Source of the DNA: Saccharophagus degradans 2-40
GTDB lineage: Bacteria > Pseudomonadota > Gammaproteobacteria > Pseudomonadales > Cellvibrionaceae
DNA length: 64,000 bases
Direction of reading: 5' to 3'
NCBI RefSeq assembly: GCF_000013665.1
Contig: NC_007912.1
Location: forward strand, 2,094,501-2,158,500
The notes beneath the pieces were generated by a model that was given only the letters and a program-made list of their open reading frames with translations, searched no databases and had not been told where the DNA came from. Each line of letters begins with the position of its first letter. Within the stretch, counting starts at the first letter, position 1. The translations under genes were made by a program, and so were the position numbers. Positions 44,958 to 56,353 of the stretch are shown piece by piece.

Positions 44958-45689
44958 TCACGTTATCTGAACTGAATTGAAGCGCCATTTTACGGACTTT
45001 ACCTTCTAATTGCTACGCGCCTGATAGCTGGGTTTCGCTTGGGAGGCTTAACTGCGCGGCTTTCGGTATACCTCCATTCCGGTATAGTATTGTGGATTTT
45101 ATTCAAAGTGAGGGGTTCATTTTGTTGGAATCTTTTTAAAGAACTTACTGTTGGATGCCCTGATTTGGCGTGCTTTAACCCTTGTGGTTACTAGCTTATT
45201 ATTGCCGAGGATTTAGTTGGGTAAGAGCAAGTTTGTCTAATTTGGGTTTGCAACCTGTGAAAACGAGTTGCTGTATGCAATTTACGTCACGCTACAATAG
45301 TTATATGGAAGAGGTGGTTGTTGCCTTTTTCTTTCAGCTGAAACGTAGCAACAGGATATTGGCGTTCTGAAGTCAAATAGAGAGAAACTATTTTTGCCTG
45401 CTGTATTGGGGGCTACGATGCTGATAGTTGACGTGTGCTGTCGAGACGCTGGTTTAAAAATAAGCATGAACTGAAGTTCCAATTCCATTGCTTGCGGTTG
45501 GGCAATCTATTCAGCTGGCTGAAAAAAGCCACGCCTGATCAAATACACTCTATTCAAGCATTAAAATATAGTGTGTACGCTTGATTCAATGAGCAAAAGA
45601 CTGTAAACATGGAGTTTAGCTGGCAGGATTAACGTGTGTTTTATAAATTGGTTTTGCAAATTAGTATTTAGTTTGTCAATTCTGCAAAA
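44958..45689. other. Intergenic stretch, nothing supported
   Basis: More than 700 nt between pabB and the Rieske gene with frames broken on both strands. Imperfect dyads occur near 45540-45590 (a TCAAGC / GCTTGA pair), but I cannot assign a function. Confidence 0.5.
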
Positions 45690-45701
45690 TTGGAGGTGGA
45701 T

Positions 45702-46016
45702 GTGGCATTTGTAGCGTTAGAAAAACTCAGTGTTTTACAAGAAGGCTATAAAAAAGCATTTAAAGTAAATGGGGTAGACCTGCTGCTTATTCACCATGAT
45801 GATCAAACAGTATTGATTGAAAATCGCTGCCCGCATATGGATGTGCCCTTGGTAACGGGCACGCTAATATACCCCTCTGCAATTCGTTGTCGTGCGCATG
45901 GTATCGAGTTCAATCTTAAAACGGGGGAAGCTGGTGGGCCATTGGCGGGCACGCTCGACTGCCTTAAAAAATACCCTTTAGCTTATGAGGGAAATCAGGT
46001 GGGGGTTGATCTTTAG
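45702..46016 (+). CDS. Small Rieske [2Fe-2S] ferredoxin-like protein
   Basis: A 104-aa Rieske domain protein with the two ligand pairs CPHMDVPL and CRAHGIEF (C-x-H and C-x2-H). This is the stand-alone form used as an electron carrier or as a domain related to nitrite reductase small subunits. I start at GTG 45702 because GGAGG (45692-45696) lies 5 nt upstream; an earlier TTG at 45690 would overlap that site. The large gene-free region before it leaves its promoter unknown. Confidence 0.82.
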   Translation: MAFVALEKLSVLQEGYKKAFKVNGVDLLLIHHDDQTVLIENRCPHMDVPLVTGTLIYPSAIRCRAHGIEFNLKTGEAGGPLAGTLDCLKKYPLAYEGNQVGVDL

Positions 46017-46036
46017 CGCTACGGCTGTTTTGCCAA

Positions 46037-46999
46037 TTAAAGACTAAGCCGCTGTAGGTTTGGGTCTGTTTCACTTTGTTTTTGCCAAATGTAGTCAAAC
46101 TCTTCTATACGGTTTTTAACTTCTAGTTGGTCGTTTAGGTTTAAAAAGCCCTTTAATGCATCTTCGTTGTTAAAAAAGATTATTTGTTTTCTATCTGCCG
46201 TAATGCAAGCTGTTTCTGTTGGGTCCACGGTTCTTGCGGTAATACGCACTTGAATTTTAGACGGTAGCCTTTGTGCTAGCTCTATAAGTGGGTGGCGCTT
46301 ACTATGGAGTGGGCGGCTATTTTGCAACAATACTTTTATTTCGCTGTTGCGGTTGTGGCGAGCTATTTGCGAAAGCTTCTCAATAAATTGGCTGTCGCTA
46401 TATAAGCTGTGATCTAACTTACTGCTATAAATACGCACCTCTTTGCGGGCGTTTGCAATGCACAGTAACAGCGCGTTTAGCGCATTTTCTCTATCTTCAA
46501 ATCGTAAAACCGAGTTATCAAATAGTTTTAGAGCATTATTCTGTGTGGCGGCACCTTCGGTGAATAGCGAAAACCGCATGCTCTTATGTTCTATACCTGC
46601 ATCGAGAAATACATCGCCATATTCACAAAACCCCAATTTTTGATAAAAGCCTAATGCAGAGAGCTGTGCGTGAAGGAATAGGGTGTTGATCCGGTTCGTT
46701 TCCCACGCGTGCTTTGCAATGTGACGAAGTAATTGTTGGCCGAACCCTTGGTTGCGGTATTCTGTTAATATTGCAAATCGCCCAATTTGGCCAGATGCGA
46801 GCAGGCGGGCGCAGCCTATTGGTTTATTGTTTAGGTAAACAATAAAGTGTTGTGCGTGCTCATCTTCGGTGTCCCACTCTTCGTGCTCTGCAACGCCTTG
46901 TTCTTCTATAAATACGGTTCGGCGAATCGAACTCAAAATACTGCTGGCTTCTTGCCAATTAACAGTTTGTACTTTTAGGGTTTGATGGTTGTTAAGCAT
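46037..46999 (-). CDS. GNAT acetyltransferase fused to a PLD-like C-terminal domain
   Basis: A 320-aa protein. Residues 1-145 are a GNAT domain with RTVFIEEQGVAEHEEWD and the acetyl-CoA loop RFAILTEYRNQGFGQQLL. The rest (about 165-310) has no acetyltransferase signature and reads like a PLD-fold domain such as DUF7931, with EVRIYSSKLDHSLYSD and IKVLLQNSRPLHSKRHPL. AGGA sits 8 nt before the ATG. This gene is in its Pseudomonas-like place beside roxA and purB. Substrate is unknown. Confidence 0.82.
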   Translation of the reverse strand: MLNNHQTLKVQTVNWQEASSILSSIRRTVFIEEQGVAEHEEWDTEDEHAQHFIVYLNNKPIGCARLLASGQIGRFAILTEYRNQGFGQQLLRHIAKHAWETNRINTLFLHAQLSALGFYQKLGFCEYGDVFLDAGIEHKSMRFSLFTEGAATQNNALKLFDNSVLRFEDRENALNALLLCIANARKEVRIYSSKLDHSLYSDSQFIEKLSQIARHNRNSEIKVLLQNSRPLHSKRHPLIELAQRLPSKIQVRITARTVDPTETACITADRKQIIFFNNEDALKGFLNLNDQLEVKNRIEEFDYIWQKQSETDPNLQRLSL

Positions 47000-47094
47000 A
47001 GAAAGTGTCCTGTTCCTTTCTTGTCTTTATTGGCTGCTTTTTATCTGTCTTATTTCTTTTGTTTGCCTGAATTTACGAAAGCGCGGAATTTAGT

Positions 47095-48246
47095 TTAGGT
47101 TAAGCTAACAAGTAAATATTGTTGGGCGAGGGTATCTAATATTAATTTGTCGGTTTCGCTGCAGCTTAGCCAATCTATTGGCAGGTAGTTGCTTAGGGCG
47201 TTTGCCAGCTCTAGCGAGCCAGAATACACTTCGCCATTAATAAATATGTACGCTTCGCTGTTAGAGTCTGCTCGGTAAAACGTTGCTCGCGCAAATGGTG
47301 AAAGCGTAAATGGCGTATTCGCCATTTCTTCTGGTTCGATGGTGTTTTCCGCTTCGTCTACCATGCCTGGATTAAGTTGGGTCATACTTTTGCCTAGCCA
47401 TTGGGCCAAGGCTTGCTCGTCTTGCATGTAAGTTTGCAGTATGTGTTTTAACTGCTCGATAGCATCGCCTGTTATTTCGCCGGCATTTTTATTCGCCGTT
47501 AAAAATTGGTCTTGGTAGCGGTTATCTTCCTCAATTTTAGAAGCCACTTCTTGTGAAAAATCTAAAACTATATCTTGGTGGCTTGGGGCGCGAAAGCCTA
47601 CCGAGTAAGTAATAGATTCGCCTACCGCTGTGCCCCAGTGAGCCAAACCTGGCGGCACGTACAAAATATCACCTGGGTTTAAAACCCAGTCTTCTTGTAC
47701 ATCAAACTCTGTTAGTACTTTCATGGGCGCATTGGCAAGCATTGGGCTTTTGCTGGTGCACTGTTGCCCCAATCGCCAACGCCGCTGGCCGTGACCTTGC
47801 AATAAAAATACGTCGTAATAGTCGAAATGAGGGCCTACACCGCCTTTGTCTGGAGCATAGCTAATCATTACGTCGTCTAGGCGCCAATTGGGAATAAAGC
47901 GAAATAGGTTTAGTAGCTGGTTCACTTCGGGAGATAATTGATCGACGTGTTGTACCAGTAAAGACCAATAATTCTCGGGAAGTGTTTCGAAAATATCTTC
48001 TGGTAATGGCCCGTGGGTTACGTTCCATTCGCTGTTAAACGGTGAGCTTTGTGGTGTTTCGGTAATTAAGCGAGAAATTACATCGTCTTCTAAGCAAAGC
48101 CCTGCCAGCTCATCTGCACTTAATGGGCTTTCAAAGTTGGGTAGGGCTTGGCGAATAAGTAGTGGCTTTTTTTGCCAGTAGTCCCGCAAAAACGTTTCTA
48201 TTGGCATGTCACCAAGGTGGGTAAATGGCCGGAGAGTTTGGGTCAT
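47095..48246 (-). CDS. roxA: Ribosomal protein uL16 arginine 3-hydroxylase (RoxA/YcfD)
   Basis: JmjC-cupin oxygenase that hydroxylates an arginine of ribosomal protein L16 using 2-oxoglutarate and iron. At 383 aa it matches the YcfD length. The iron site H-x-D is in VGPHFDYYDVF and the distal His in GLAHWGTA. The N-terminus is FLRDYWQKKPLLIRQA, the family hallmark. The ATG at 48246 has AAGG 8 nt upstream; a GTG at 48255 is less likely. It follows purB in the same direction. Confidence 0.92.
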   Translation of the reverse strand: MTQTLRPFTHLGDMPIETFLRDYWQKKPLLIRQALPNFESPLSADELAGLCLEDDVISRLITETPQSSPFNSEWNVTHGPLPEDIFETLPENYWSLLVQHVDQLSPEVNQLLNLFRFIPNWRLDDVMISYAPDKGGVGPHFDYYDVFLLQGHGQRRWRLGQQCTSKSPMLANAPMKVLTEFDVQEDWVLNPGDILYVPPGLAHWGTAVGESITYSVGFRAPSHQDIVLDFSQEVASKIEEDNRYQDQFLTANKNAGEITGDAIEQLKHILQTYMQDEQALAQWLGKSMTQLNPGMVDEAENTIEPEEMANTPFTLSPFARATFYRADSNSEAYIFINGEVYSGSLELANALSNYLPIDWLSCSETDKLILDTLAQQYLLVSLT

Positions 48247-48309
48247 TGTCGCCACCTTAGTGTTAGCGCTATTTAAAATATGTAAAAACTTATTTTGTGA
48301 GGGGTAAGT

Positions 48310-49803
<1,494 letters not shown>

Positions 49804-49830
49804 TTAGCGTTAAACGCCACCTGTAAGGGG

Positions 49831-50460
49831 TTAGCGTTTAAATTCTAAGTACAGCTCGTGCGTGTGCTTAGCCATTTGGTTGCGATACAGCAAAAGCTGC
49901 CATCTGCTGCCGCCTAATTGGCGCCACAGGGTGGCCGAGCGTATGGCGGCCAACAACAACACGCGAATTTGCGAGGCAACACGCGTTTGCTGCAAGTAGG
50001 TGGCTTCACCTGTAACCTGAATGCGGTAGGGGAATTTACTGAGTGTGTCGGTATATATCTCTGCAATGTTGCTTATTACATTGTCGTGGGTAATGCCAAA
50101 ATGCTGCGCTTGGGTCTCGGCTTTTTCTAAGCGATTACCTATTACGTAGAGCATTTCTTTGCGTTTTATAAGCTTTTTCTGCAGGTGCAGTACGCCCAGA
50201 ACATAGCGCAGTAAGTCTGCATTTCTTGGGTCGCGATGGTTGTTAAGCAGTTTTTCAAGCTCTTCGAAGGCCTCGGCAAGGTTGTGGCCGCTGCCGTAGG
50301 TTGCTTCGGTACTTGCTGGGTTGCGCTCGAACAGGCTGCGAACGCTGGTTTCAAATTCGTCGGTTTTTAAGTAGCCAGTCTTCGCGAGTTGAGCGACTTG
50401 TTTGGTGGCTAATACGATACCCGCAAAGGCAATGGTTAGCTCGCGCCAAGATTTACTCAA
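49831..50460 (-). CDS. hflD: High frequency lysogenization protein HflD
   Basis: Membrane-associated all-helical protein of 209 aa that in E. coli destabilises phage lambda CII and binds the RNA polymerase alpha subunit. Family residues include ELTIAFAGIVLATKQVAQLA, YRIQVTGEATYLQQ and SATLWRQLGGSRWQLL. The start is a TTG at 50460 with AAGGA 6 nt upstream. It follows mnmA by about 50 nt. Confidence 0.93.
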   Translation of the reverse strand: MSKSWRELTIAFAGIVLATKQVAQLAKTGYLKTDEFETSVRSLFERNPASTEATYGSGHNLAEAFEELEKLLNNHRDPRNADLLRYVLGVLHLQKKLIKRKEMLYVIGNRLEKAETQAQHFGITHDNVISNIAEIYTDTLSKFPYRIQVTGEATYLQQTRVASQIRVLLLAAIRSATLWRQLGGSRWQLLLYRNQMAKHTHELYLEFKR

Positions 50461-50510
50461 AATGGTTCCTTATTTAGCTATCTAACGATAAGAGTTGTTG
50501 GTGTTTACGC

Positions 50511-51653
50511 CTAATGTTTGCGCGTTGTTTCTATTACGGCCCCACCAAGGCAGATGTCGCCTTGGTAAAATACAGCGGACTGCCCAGGGGTTACGGCGCG
50601 CTGAGGCTCATCGAATACTGCGATAACACCGTCGCCGTTAGCCGTTAGCGTACACCACTGTTCCGGTTGTCGGTAGCGTGTTTTTGCAGTGCAGCGAAAT
50701 GGTTCGCTAAGTGTTGGTGCCAAGCGTGGGTTTATCCAATGCATAGCGCCTGTTGTAAGTTCGTTGCTGAACAGCAAAGGATGGTTGCTACCTTGAACCA
50801 CTACTAGCTGATTGGTTTGCAAGCGCTTTTCTGCCACATACCAAGGCGCTTCCGGGCGACCTGGTACGCCGCCAATGCCCAAGCCTTGGCGCTGGCCAAT
50901 GGTGTGATACATCAAGCCTTGGTGTTTACCAATTTCAACACCGTTTTCATCGACGATAACGCCGGGCTGCGCGGGCAGGTAGGTTTCTAGAAAGTCTTTA
51001 AAGCGACGCTCGCCAATAAAGCATATGCCGGTGCTGTCTTTTTTGTTATGGGTGACAAGCCCGCGCTCTTCTGCAATTGCGCGCACTTGTGGCTTTTCAA
51101 TGTCACCAATAGGGAAGAGGGTTTGTGCAAATTCCTGTTCGCCTACCGCGTGTAGAAAGTAGCTTTGGTCTTTATTGGGGTCTAAACCTTTGCGCAGTTG
51201 AGTGCAGCCTTCGTGTTGGCTGGTGCGGGTGTAGTGGCCCGTGGCGATGTAATCTGCACCCAATTTCTTGGCGTACTCTAGGAATACTTTAAATTTAATT
51301 TCTCTATTACATAGAATATCAGGGTTGGGCGTGCGGCAGGCCTTGTACTCCTCTAGGAAGTATTCGAATACGTTATCCCAGTACTGGCGGGCGAAATTGG
51401 CTGTATGCAGGTGAATATCGAGTTTTTGGCATACGGCTGCGGCATCCATCAGGTCGGTCATGGCGGTGCAGTATTCTGTGCCGTCGTCCTCGTCCCAGTT
51501 TTTCATAAACAAACCTTCCACCTTGTAGCCCTGCTGCTTAAGCAAAAGCGCCGAAACGGAGGAGTCCACGCCGCCAGACATGCCAACAATGACGGTAATC
51601 TCATTGGCTGGTCGCGGGTCGTTGGGCGTAAAAGGGGCTATTTCTATGGCCAT
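50511..51653 (-). CDS. mnmA: tRNA-specific 2-thiouridylase MnmA
   Basis: Thiolates U34 of tRNA Lys, Glu and Gln with sulfur relayed from IscS via TusE. The PP-loop is [12 protein letters not shown], and the two catalytic cysteines are in [10 protein letters not shown] and [11 protein letters not shown]. At 380 aa it is slightly long at the N-terminus. It is first of the hflD-purB block; the gene upstream in other gammaproteobacteria, nudJ, is here about 4 kb away behind the plus-strand rapA group. Confidence 0.95.
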
Positions 51654-51797
51654 AGGGCAGGTATTGTCTAGTTGTGTGGATGAATGCGGCGGCTATTGTA
51701 AAGGCGAGCGGAAGAAGGTGCCAGTATTGGCGCGTAAAGTGTTAAACTCATTAACTTGCCAGCCTCGAATGCATAATAATAAACCAATGGGGGACCT

Positions 51798-52214
51798 ATG
51801 AGCCGAGATATTCGTGTTATTACTACTACTTTAGTCGTAAAAATAGTGCATGTTTGTTTGGCTGCTCTACTAGTGTACTGCGCAGTAATCCAGCTTAACG
51901 ACCCCGACCCTTATTTTTGGGCGCTTATGTACGCCGTTTGTGCGGCTGTGCCTTTAATGAATTTATTTGCACGTAATTATTTGGCGGTTTGCTGGCTGGC
52001 AATGTTGTTGTGTTCGGTTGGTATTGGGGTTTCCAGTGGTGGCATGATCGAATACTTGCAAAATGCGGGCGAAGAGCCACTTATGCAGCCAATGAGCGAT
52101 GAAAAATATTACATAGAAGAAGCGCGCGAAATGCTTGGTGCGTTAGTATCATTACTCATAGTGTTGGGATATTTTGTTATTAAGCGCTCGCGTAGAACTG
52201 CTACACAAAACTAA
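51798..52214 (+). CDS. TMEM220-like membrane protein
   Basis: A 138-aa protein with four membrane spans and the conserved YCAVIQLNDPDPYFWALMYAV stretch of the transmembrane-220 family, whose function is unknown. The second half has a soluble loop rich in acidic residues, then a last span. It starts at the ATG at 51798, divergent from mnmA, and is followed closely by a DUF2288 gene. Confidence 0.82.
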   Translation: MSRDIRVITTTLVVKIVHVCLAALLVYCAVIQLNDPDPYFWALMYAVCAAVPLMNLFARNYLAVCWLAMLLCSVGIGVSSGGMIEYLQNAGEEPLMQPMSDEKYYIEEAREMLGALVSLLIVLGYFVIKRSRRTATQN

Positions 52215-52263
52215 TTTAGTTTTCATTTATACATATAACAGAAACATAGAACAGATTATTTAT

Positions 52264-52614
52264 ATGACAGACAAAGACCCATTTGCCCATTTAACGCCAC
52301 CAAATGCTGATGATGAAGATATTCATGTGACGCTTATGAAGCAAACTGCAATAATTTCTTGGCGCGAACTACAACGCTTTTTTGCTGCAGGTAAAGTTAT
52401 CGAGGTAGCGCGTGGAGTGGACCTTGTAAACGTTGGGCTAGCGCTAGTGGAAGATAACGCTGCGGCTATTAAAGAGTGGATGGATAAAGAGCAAGTGCAG
52501 ATTATTCCCGATACTACCGCGGCACAGTTTGTGGAAACCGACGCGAGTGTGTGGGCATTGGCTGTGGCGCCTTGGGTGTTAGTGCAGCAGGTGGAACCAG
52601 CCCCCAAGCACTAA
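52264..52614 (+). CDS. DUF2288-family protein
   Basis: A 116-aa soluble protein matching the DUF2288 pattern: TAIISWRELQRFFAAGKVI, VARGVDLVNVGLALVEDN, then QFVETDASVWALAVAPWVLVQ. No activity is known. The ATG at 52264 gives the family's usual N-terminus; a longer frame from 52174 overlaps the preceding gene. Confidence 0.82.
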   Translation: MTDKDPFAHLTPPNADDEDIHVTLMKQTAIISWRELQRFFAAGKVIEVARGVDLVNVGLALVEDNAAAIKEWMDKEQVQIIPDTTAAQFVETDASVWALAVAPWVLVQQVEPAPKH

Positions 52615-52779
52615 TGGCTCAACGCTATTTACTAAAGTCCAACGCTAATGGCTAAATTGAGGGGAGAGTTGTAGGAAATAGGTAATTGCCAATTTAAACC
52701 AAGTCTTACTTGGACTTGATTGGATGATCCCTAGTACAATTGCATCCTCTAAATATAAGTTGCATTAGTAGAGTAGCAT

Positions 52780-55404
52780 ATGACTGATTTTGTACAGGGC
52801 CAGCGTTGGGTTGTAGATTCCGAGCCTGAGCTAGGTTTGGGTATGGTAGTGGGAATGGATGAGCGCACTGTCACGATTCTTTTCCCTGAAGTAGATACAG
52901 AAAGACGATATAACGCACAGCAAGCTCCGCTTACACGAATTCAGTTTGAAGTGGGTGATGAAATTCAGCCACGCGAAGGTGAGCCTCAAATAGTGGCCAC
53001 CGTGCACGAACAAAATGGTGTGCTCGTATACGAAACACAAAACGGTCAGCTAGTTGTTGAAACAATGCTCGCCGGTAGCATTCGCCTTAATCAGCCTTAT
53101 ATGCGTTTGATTACAGGTCAACTCGATAAGCCAAACTGGTTTCACTTCCGTCGTAAATTCGACAACGCCATGACCAAAGCTTGGTGCTCTGGTTTAAAAG
53201 GTTATCTCGGTGTTCGCGCCAACTTAATTCCACATCAACTATATGTAGCCACCTCGGCTTGTAACCGCGAACGCGTGCGTGTGTTGTTGGCGGATGAAGT
53301 GGGTTTGGGTAAAACCCTTGAAGCAGGCCTAATTTTAAGTCGCCTATTAAAGCTTGAGCGCGTATCGCGCGCGTTAATCATTGTGCCAGATACATTACAA
53401 GTGCAATGGTTGGTAGAGCTGGTGCGCAAGTTTAGTTTGTATCCTTCTTTATACGATGGGGAAGGCTACGATTTTGGCAATGCGGGTGTACACATTGTGC
53501 CGCACTCAGTGCTTATTACCGAGCAAGAAAATTTGCTAAGCCACGATTTTGATATTGCCATTGTGGATGAGGCGCACCACATAAGCATGGAAAGCGAAGG
53601 CTTTGCTGTGCTTAAAATGCTTTCCACTTTGTTGAACCACCTTATTTTGCTTACGGCAACGCCCGAGCAGTTGGGAGCAGAAAGTCATTTCGCGCGCTTG
53701 CAGTTGCTGGATGCCGCTAAGTTTACCGATTTTGATTCGTTTATTTCGCAAGAAAATACTTACGCAGAGCTAAGTAAACGTATTCAAGATTTACCTGCTG
53801 GCAAAGATCAGTTGGTTGCCGATTTAGGCTTAGAGCCGGGCGATGATGAATTTGTTATCAAACAGCTGTTAGATCAGCACGGTGTTGGCCGTGTCATGTT
53901 CCGCAATGCACGCAAAGCGGTTGCTGGGTTTCCTGCACGTATTTGCTTGCCTCATCAGTTGGAAGAGGATGGCTGGGATAGCAAGTTCGAATGGCTTGCG
54001 CAGTGGTTAAAGGCTAACCCCAAGCAGAAAGCGCTCGTTATTTGCCATACAGCGGATACCGTTAAAGAGTGTGAGCTGTATTTATGGGAAAAGCACGGCA
54101 TTGATGTTGCCGTATTTTATGAAGAGCAAACGCTCATAGAGCGAGATAAATCTGCAGCTTACTTTGCCGACGAAGAGCGCGGGGCACGCATCCTTTTGTG
54201 TTCAGAAATTGGTAGTGAGGGCCGTAACTTTCAGTTTAGTAGCCATCTAATATGTTTGGATTTGCCCGATCACCCAGAGTTGTTAGAGCAGCGCATTGGT
54301 CGCTTGGATCGTATAGGCCAGAAGAACGATGTGTCTGTGCATGTTCCATGTCACCCAGAAAGTGACACGGCAAAGCAATTGTTTTGGTATAACGATATTT
54401 TAAACTGTGTGGAGCAACAAAACCCAGCTTCTACAGCCATTCACGATAAGTACTGGCAGCAAGATTCTCTAAGCTGGGGGAGTGCCGACTTAGCAGAAAT
54501 TAGAGAAGAGTTAGCACAATTGCAGCTTAAAATTGTAGAGGGTCGCGACGCTTTACTAGAGCTAAATAGTTGCCGACAACCCTTTGCCGATCAGTTAGCC
54601 CAGTCTATTGCCGATTTTGAACAAGCTACACCCGAAGAATTGGTGAGCGAGGCAAGTGAGTTACTTCAATTTCACTACGAGCAAACTTTCGACGGCATTT
54701 TTAGCTTAATACCTTCCGATAAAATGCTAATTCCTGCTTTACCTGGGTTGCCCGCAGAAGGTGTAGAGTTAACTTACGATCGCGACATTGCCAATAGTCG
54801 CGAAGACCTGCACTTTTTAACGTGGGATTCACCGTTTATTGAAGGGTTGTGGGAGCTGTTGCATCACTCGGAGTTAGGTTCTGCTTCTGTCGCTATGTTG
54901 CCAAGTCGACAATTGCCAGCGGGGCACTGTTTGTTAGAGGTGTGCTTCGACTTTATGATTCAGTCGCCAGCTGCAAAAGAGTGTTTGCCGTTTATACAAG
55001 AAAGCAGTGTGCGCAGTTTAGTGTTAGATGTTGGTGAAAATGATTTGTCTGGTATTTTGCCTGAGTCTGCTCTTGAGGCGAACTTGCAGGGTGTGAAAAA
55101 ACACTTGGCGAGAGAGGTTATAAAGTCGCGTAAAGAGGCTATACCTCAGTGGTTTAAAAAGGCCGAAGATATTTCTGTAGCCAAAAAGTCTGCAGTGCAA
55201 GCGGCTGCTACCGAAAGAGCGCAAAGCTTTTTTGAAGGCGAAATAAAGCGTTTAAAAACGCTAAAGGCGAAGAACCCGCTAATTGACGATGCCGAAATAG
55301 CGCTGTTAGAGGTAAAAAGCCAAGCGGTGCAGCATGCAATTAACCACGCTGCTCACCTTCAGTTGTCGGCCATTCGTTTAATAGTGATTACTCCTGCGGA
55401 GTAA
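52780..55404 (+). CDS. rapA: RNA polymerase-associated Swi2/Snf2 ATPase RapA
   Basis: Helps RNA polymerase recycle after transcription. The 874-aa protein opens with two Tudor-like folds (FVQGQRWVVDSEPELGLGMVVG), then a Snf2 ATPase with LLADEVGLGKTLEAGLI as Walker A, the DEAHH box and LLTATPEQLG; motif V-VI is LLCSEIGSEGRNFQFS and LLEQRIGRLDRIGQ. It is about 90 residues shorter than E. coli RapA (968). The gene has its own upstream gap of 165 nt and is not part of the mnmA operon. The reading frame is intact. Confidence 0.94.
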   Translation: MTDFVQGQRWVVDSEPELGLGMVVGMDERTVTILFPEVDTERRYNAQQAPLTRIQFEVGDEIQPREGEPQIVATVHEQNGVLVYETQNGQLVVETMLAGSIRLNQPYMRLITGQLDKPNWFHFRRKFDNAMTKAWCSGLKGYLGVRANLIPHQLYVATSACNRERVRVLLADEVGLGKTLEAGLILSRLLKLERVSRALIIVPDTLQVQWLVELVRKFSLYPSLYDGEGYDFGNAGVHIVPHSVLITEQENLLSHDFDIAIVDEAHHISMESEGFAVLKMLSTLLNHLILLTATPEQLGAESHFARLQLLDAAKFTDFDSFISQENTYAELSKRIQDLPAGKDQLVADLGLEPGDDEFVIKQLLDQHGVGRVMFRNARKAVAGFPARICLPHQLEEDGWDSKFEWLAQWLKANPKQKALVICHTADTVKECELYLWEKHGIDVAVFYEEQTLIERDKSAAYFADEERGARILLCSEIGSEGRNFQFSSHLICLDLPDHPELLEQRIGRLDRIGQKNDVSVHVPCHPESDTAKQLFWYNDILNCVEQQNPASTAIHDKYWQQDSLSWGSADLAEIREELAQLQLKIVEGRDALLELNSCRQPFADQLAQSIADFEQATPEELVSEASELLQFHYEQTFDGIFSLIPSDKMLIPALPGLPAEGVELTYDRDIANSREDLHFLTWDSPFIEGLWELLHHSELGSASVAMLPSRQLPAGHCLLEVCFDFMIQSPAAKECLPFIQESSVRSLVLDVGENDLSGILPESALEANLQGVKKHLAREVIKSRKEAIPQWFKKAEDISVAKKSAVQAAATERAQSFFEGEIKRLKTLKAKNPLIDDAEIALLEVKSQAVQHAINHAAHLQLSAIRLIVITPAE

Positions 55405-55414
55405 TCACTAAAAG

Positions 55415-55723
55415 CTAAACAACGACTACAGAGTTTTCGATTGCGCCCAGTCCGCTGGGTGCGTATTTATCTGCAGTGTAGTCGTTTTCCCAGCGCTCCC
55501 CGTCTAGCACAAATTTATATTGATATTCATTGCCCGTTTCTAAATCGAGAGTTGTCGCGTAAGCGCCATTTTTTTGCTTGCGAAGTTTTGCGTCTTCAAA
55601 CTTCCAGCCGTTAAACTCACCGGCTAAATAGGCTTGCTTGCTCTGCTCGGCCAGCTCCTCTGGCAGCACAAATTTAACCTTGCACACGGGTTTAGATTTA
55701 AGGTATTTTTTTTCTACACTCAT
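55415..55723 (-). CDS. Stand-alone CBM48 / AMPK-type glycogen-binding protein
   Basis: A 102-aa protein made of little else than an isoamylase N-terminal/AMPK-beta fold. VKFVLPEELAEQ, AYLAGEFNGWKFE, LDLETGNEYQYKFVLDGE and ENDYTADKYAPSGLG are the sugar-binding-site motifs. No catalytic domain follows. A longer reading frame exists upstream to 55888, but GGAG eight bases before 55723 supports this start. It probably binds alpha-glucan, and its partner is unknown. Converges on rapA with only 10 nt between stops. Confidence 0.82.
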   Translation of the reverse strand: MSVEKKYLKSKPVCKVKFVLPEELAEQSKQAYLAGEFNGWKFEDAKLRKQKNGAYATTLDLETGNEYQYKFVLDGERWENDYTADKYAPSGLGAIENSVVVV

Positions 55724-55890
55724 AACAGCATCTCCATGATGGTGTGAATAACGGAAGTGGGGCACGGATTGTAAGGGCTTAATATTATGCTCGATTGTTA
55801 GTTGCACGCTAATTGAATAGCAAGCGCTGTGCCGAACTCTGCGAATTGTAGGCTTCTTTATTGGTTGGCGTGTTGTGTTTGATGTCAATA

Positions 55891-56349
55891 TTATTTGCTG
55901 GGCTGGTAGCAGTTCACGTAATTTAAGGGTAGCTTTGGTTGGGTGAGGTTAAACTCTATATCTGATAGTACTAATGGGCTGCGCAGTTTGTTGCCAAGCT
56001 GCTTAATTTCTTCGAGCGAAAACCAATTTGCCTCGATAATACCAGCATCTAATTTTGCATCTGCATTGTGTGCAAGCGGGCGAGCGCTAAATGTAACGCG
56101 TAAATAGGTGACGCCATTACTAGGGGCTGTGTATTGATTGATGCGAACTAAGCCTGTGAGCTCTACATCCCAACCTGTTTCTTCTTTTGTTTCTCTTAAG
56201 GCAGCCTCAAATAGTGTTTCATTTGGTTCTAGGTGGCCGGCCGGCTGGTTGTATTTTTCGCCGTTGTCGGTTTTTTCGTGTACTAGTAAAAACTTGCCGT
56301 TATTCTCTATCACCGTTGCTACGGTGACATGTGCGTACCATTCGTTCAT
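55891..56349 (-). CDS. nudJ: NUDIX hydrolase NudJ
   Basis: Nudix phosphatase of 152 aa, NudJ type, which acts on thiamine pyrophosphate-like and nucleoside phosphate substrates. The Nudix box is GHLEPNETLFEAALRETKEE continued by TGWD. The N-terminus HVTVATVIENNGKFLLVHE also fits NudJ. It begins 4 nt after the rluE stop, as in E. coli where rluE-nudJ are adjacent. Confidence 0.9.
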   Translation of the reverse strand: MNEWYAHVTVATVIENNGKFLLVHEKTDNGEKYNQPAGHLEPNETLFEAALRETKEETGWDVELTGLVRINQYTAPSNGVTYLRVTFSARPLAHNADAKLDAGIIEANWFSLEEIKQLGNKLRSPLVLSDIEFNLTQPKLPLNYVNCYQPSK

Positions 56350-56353
56350 TAAT

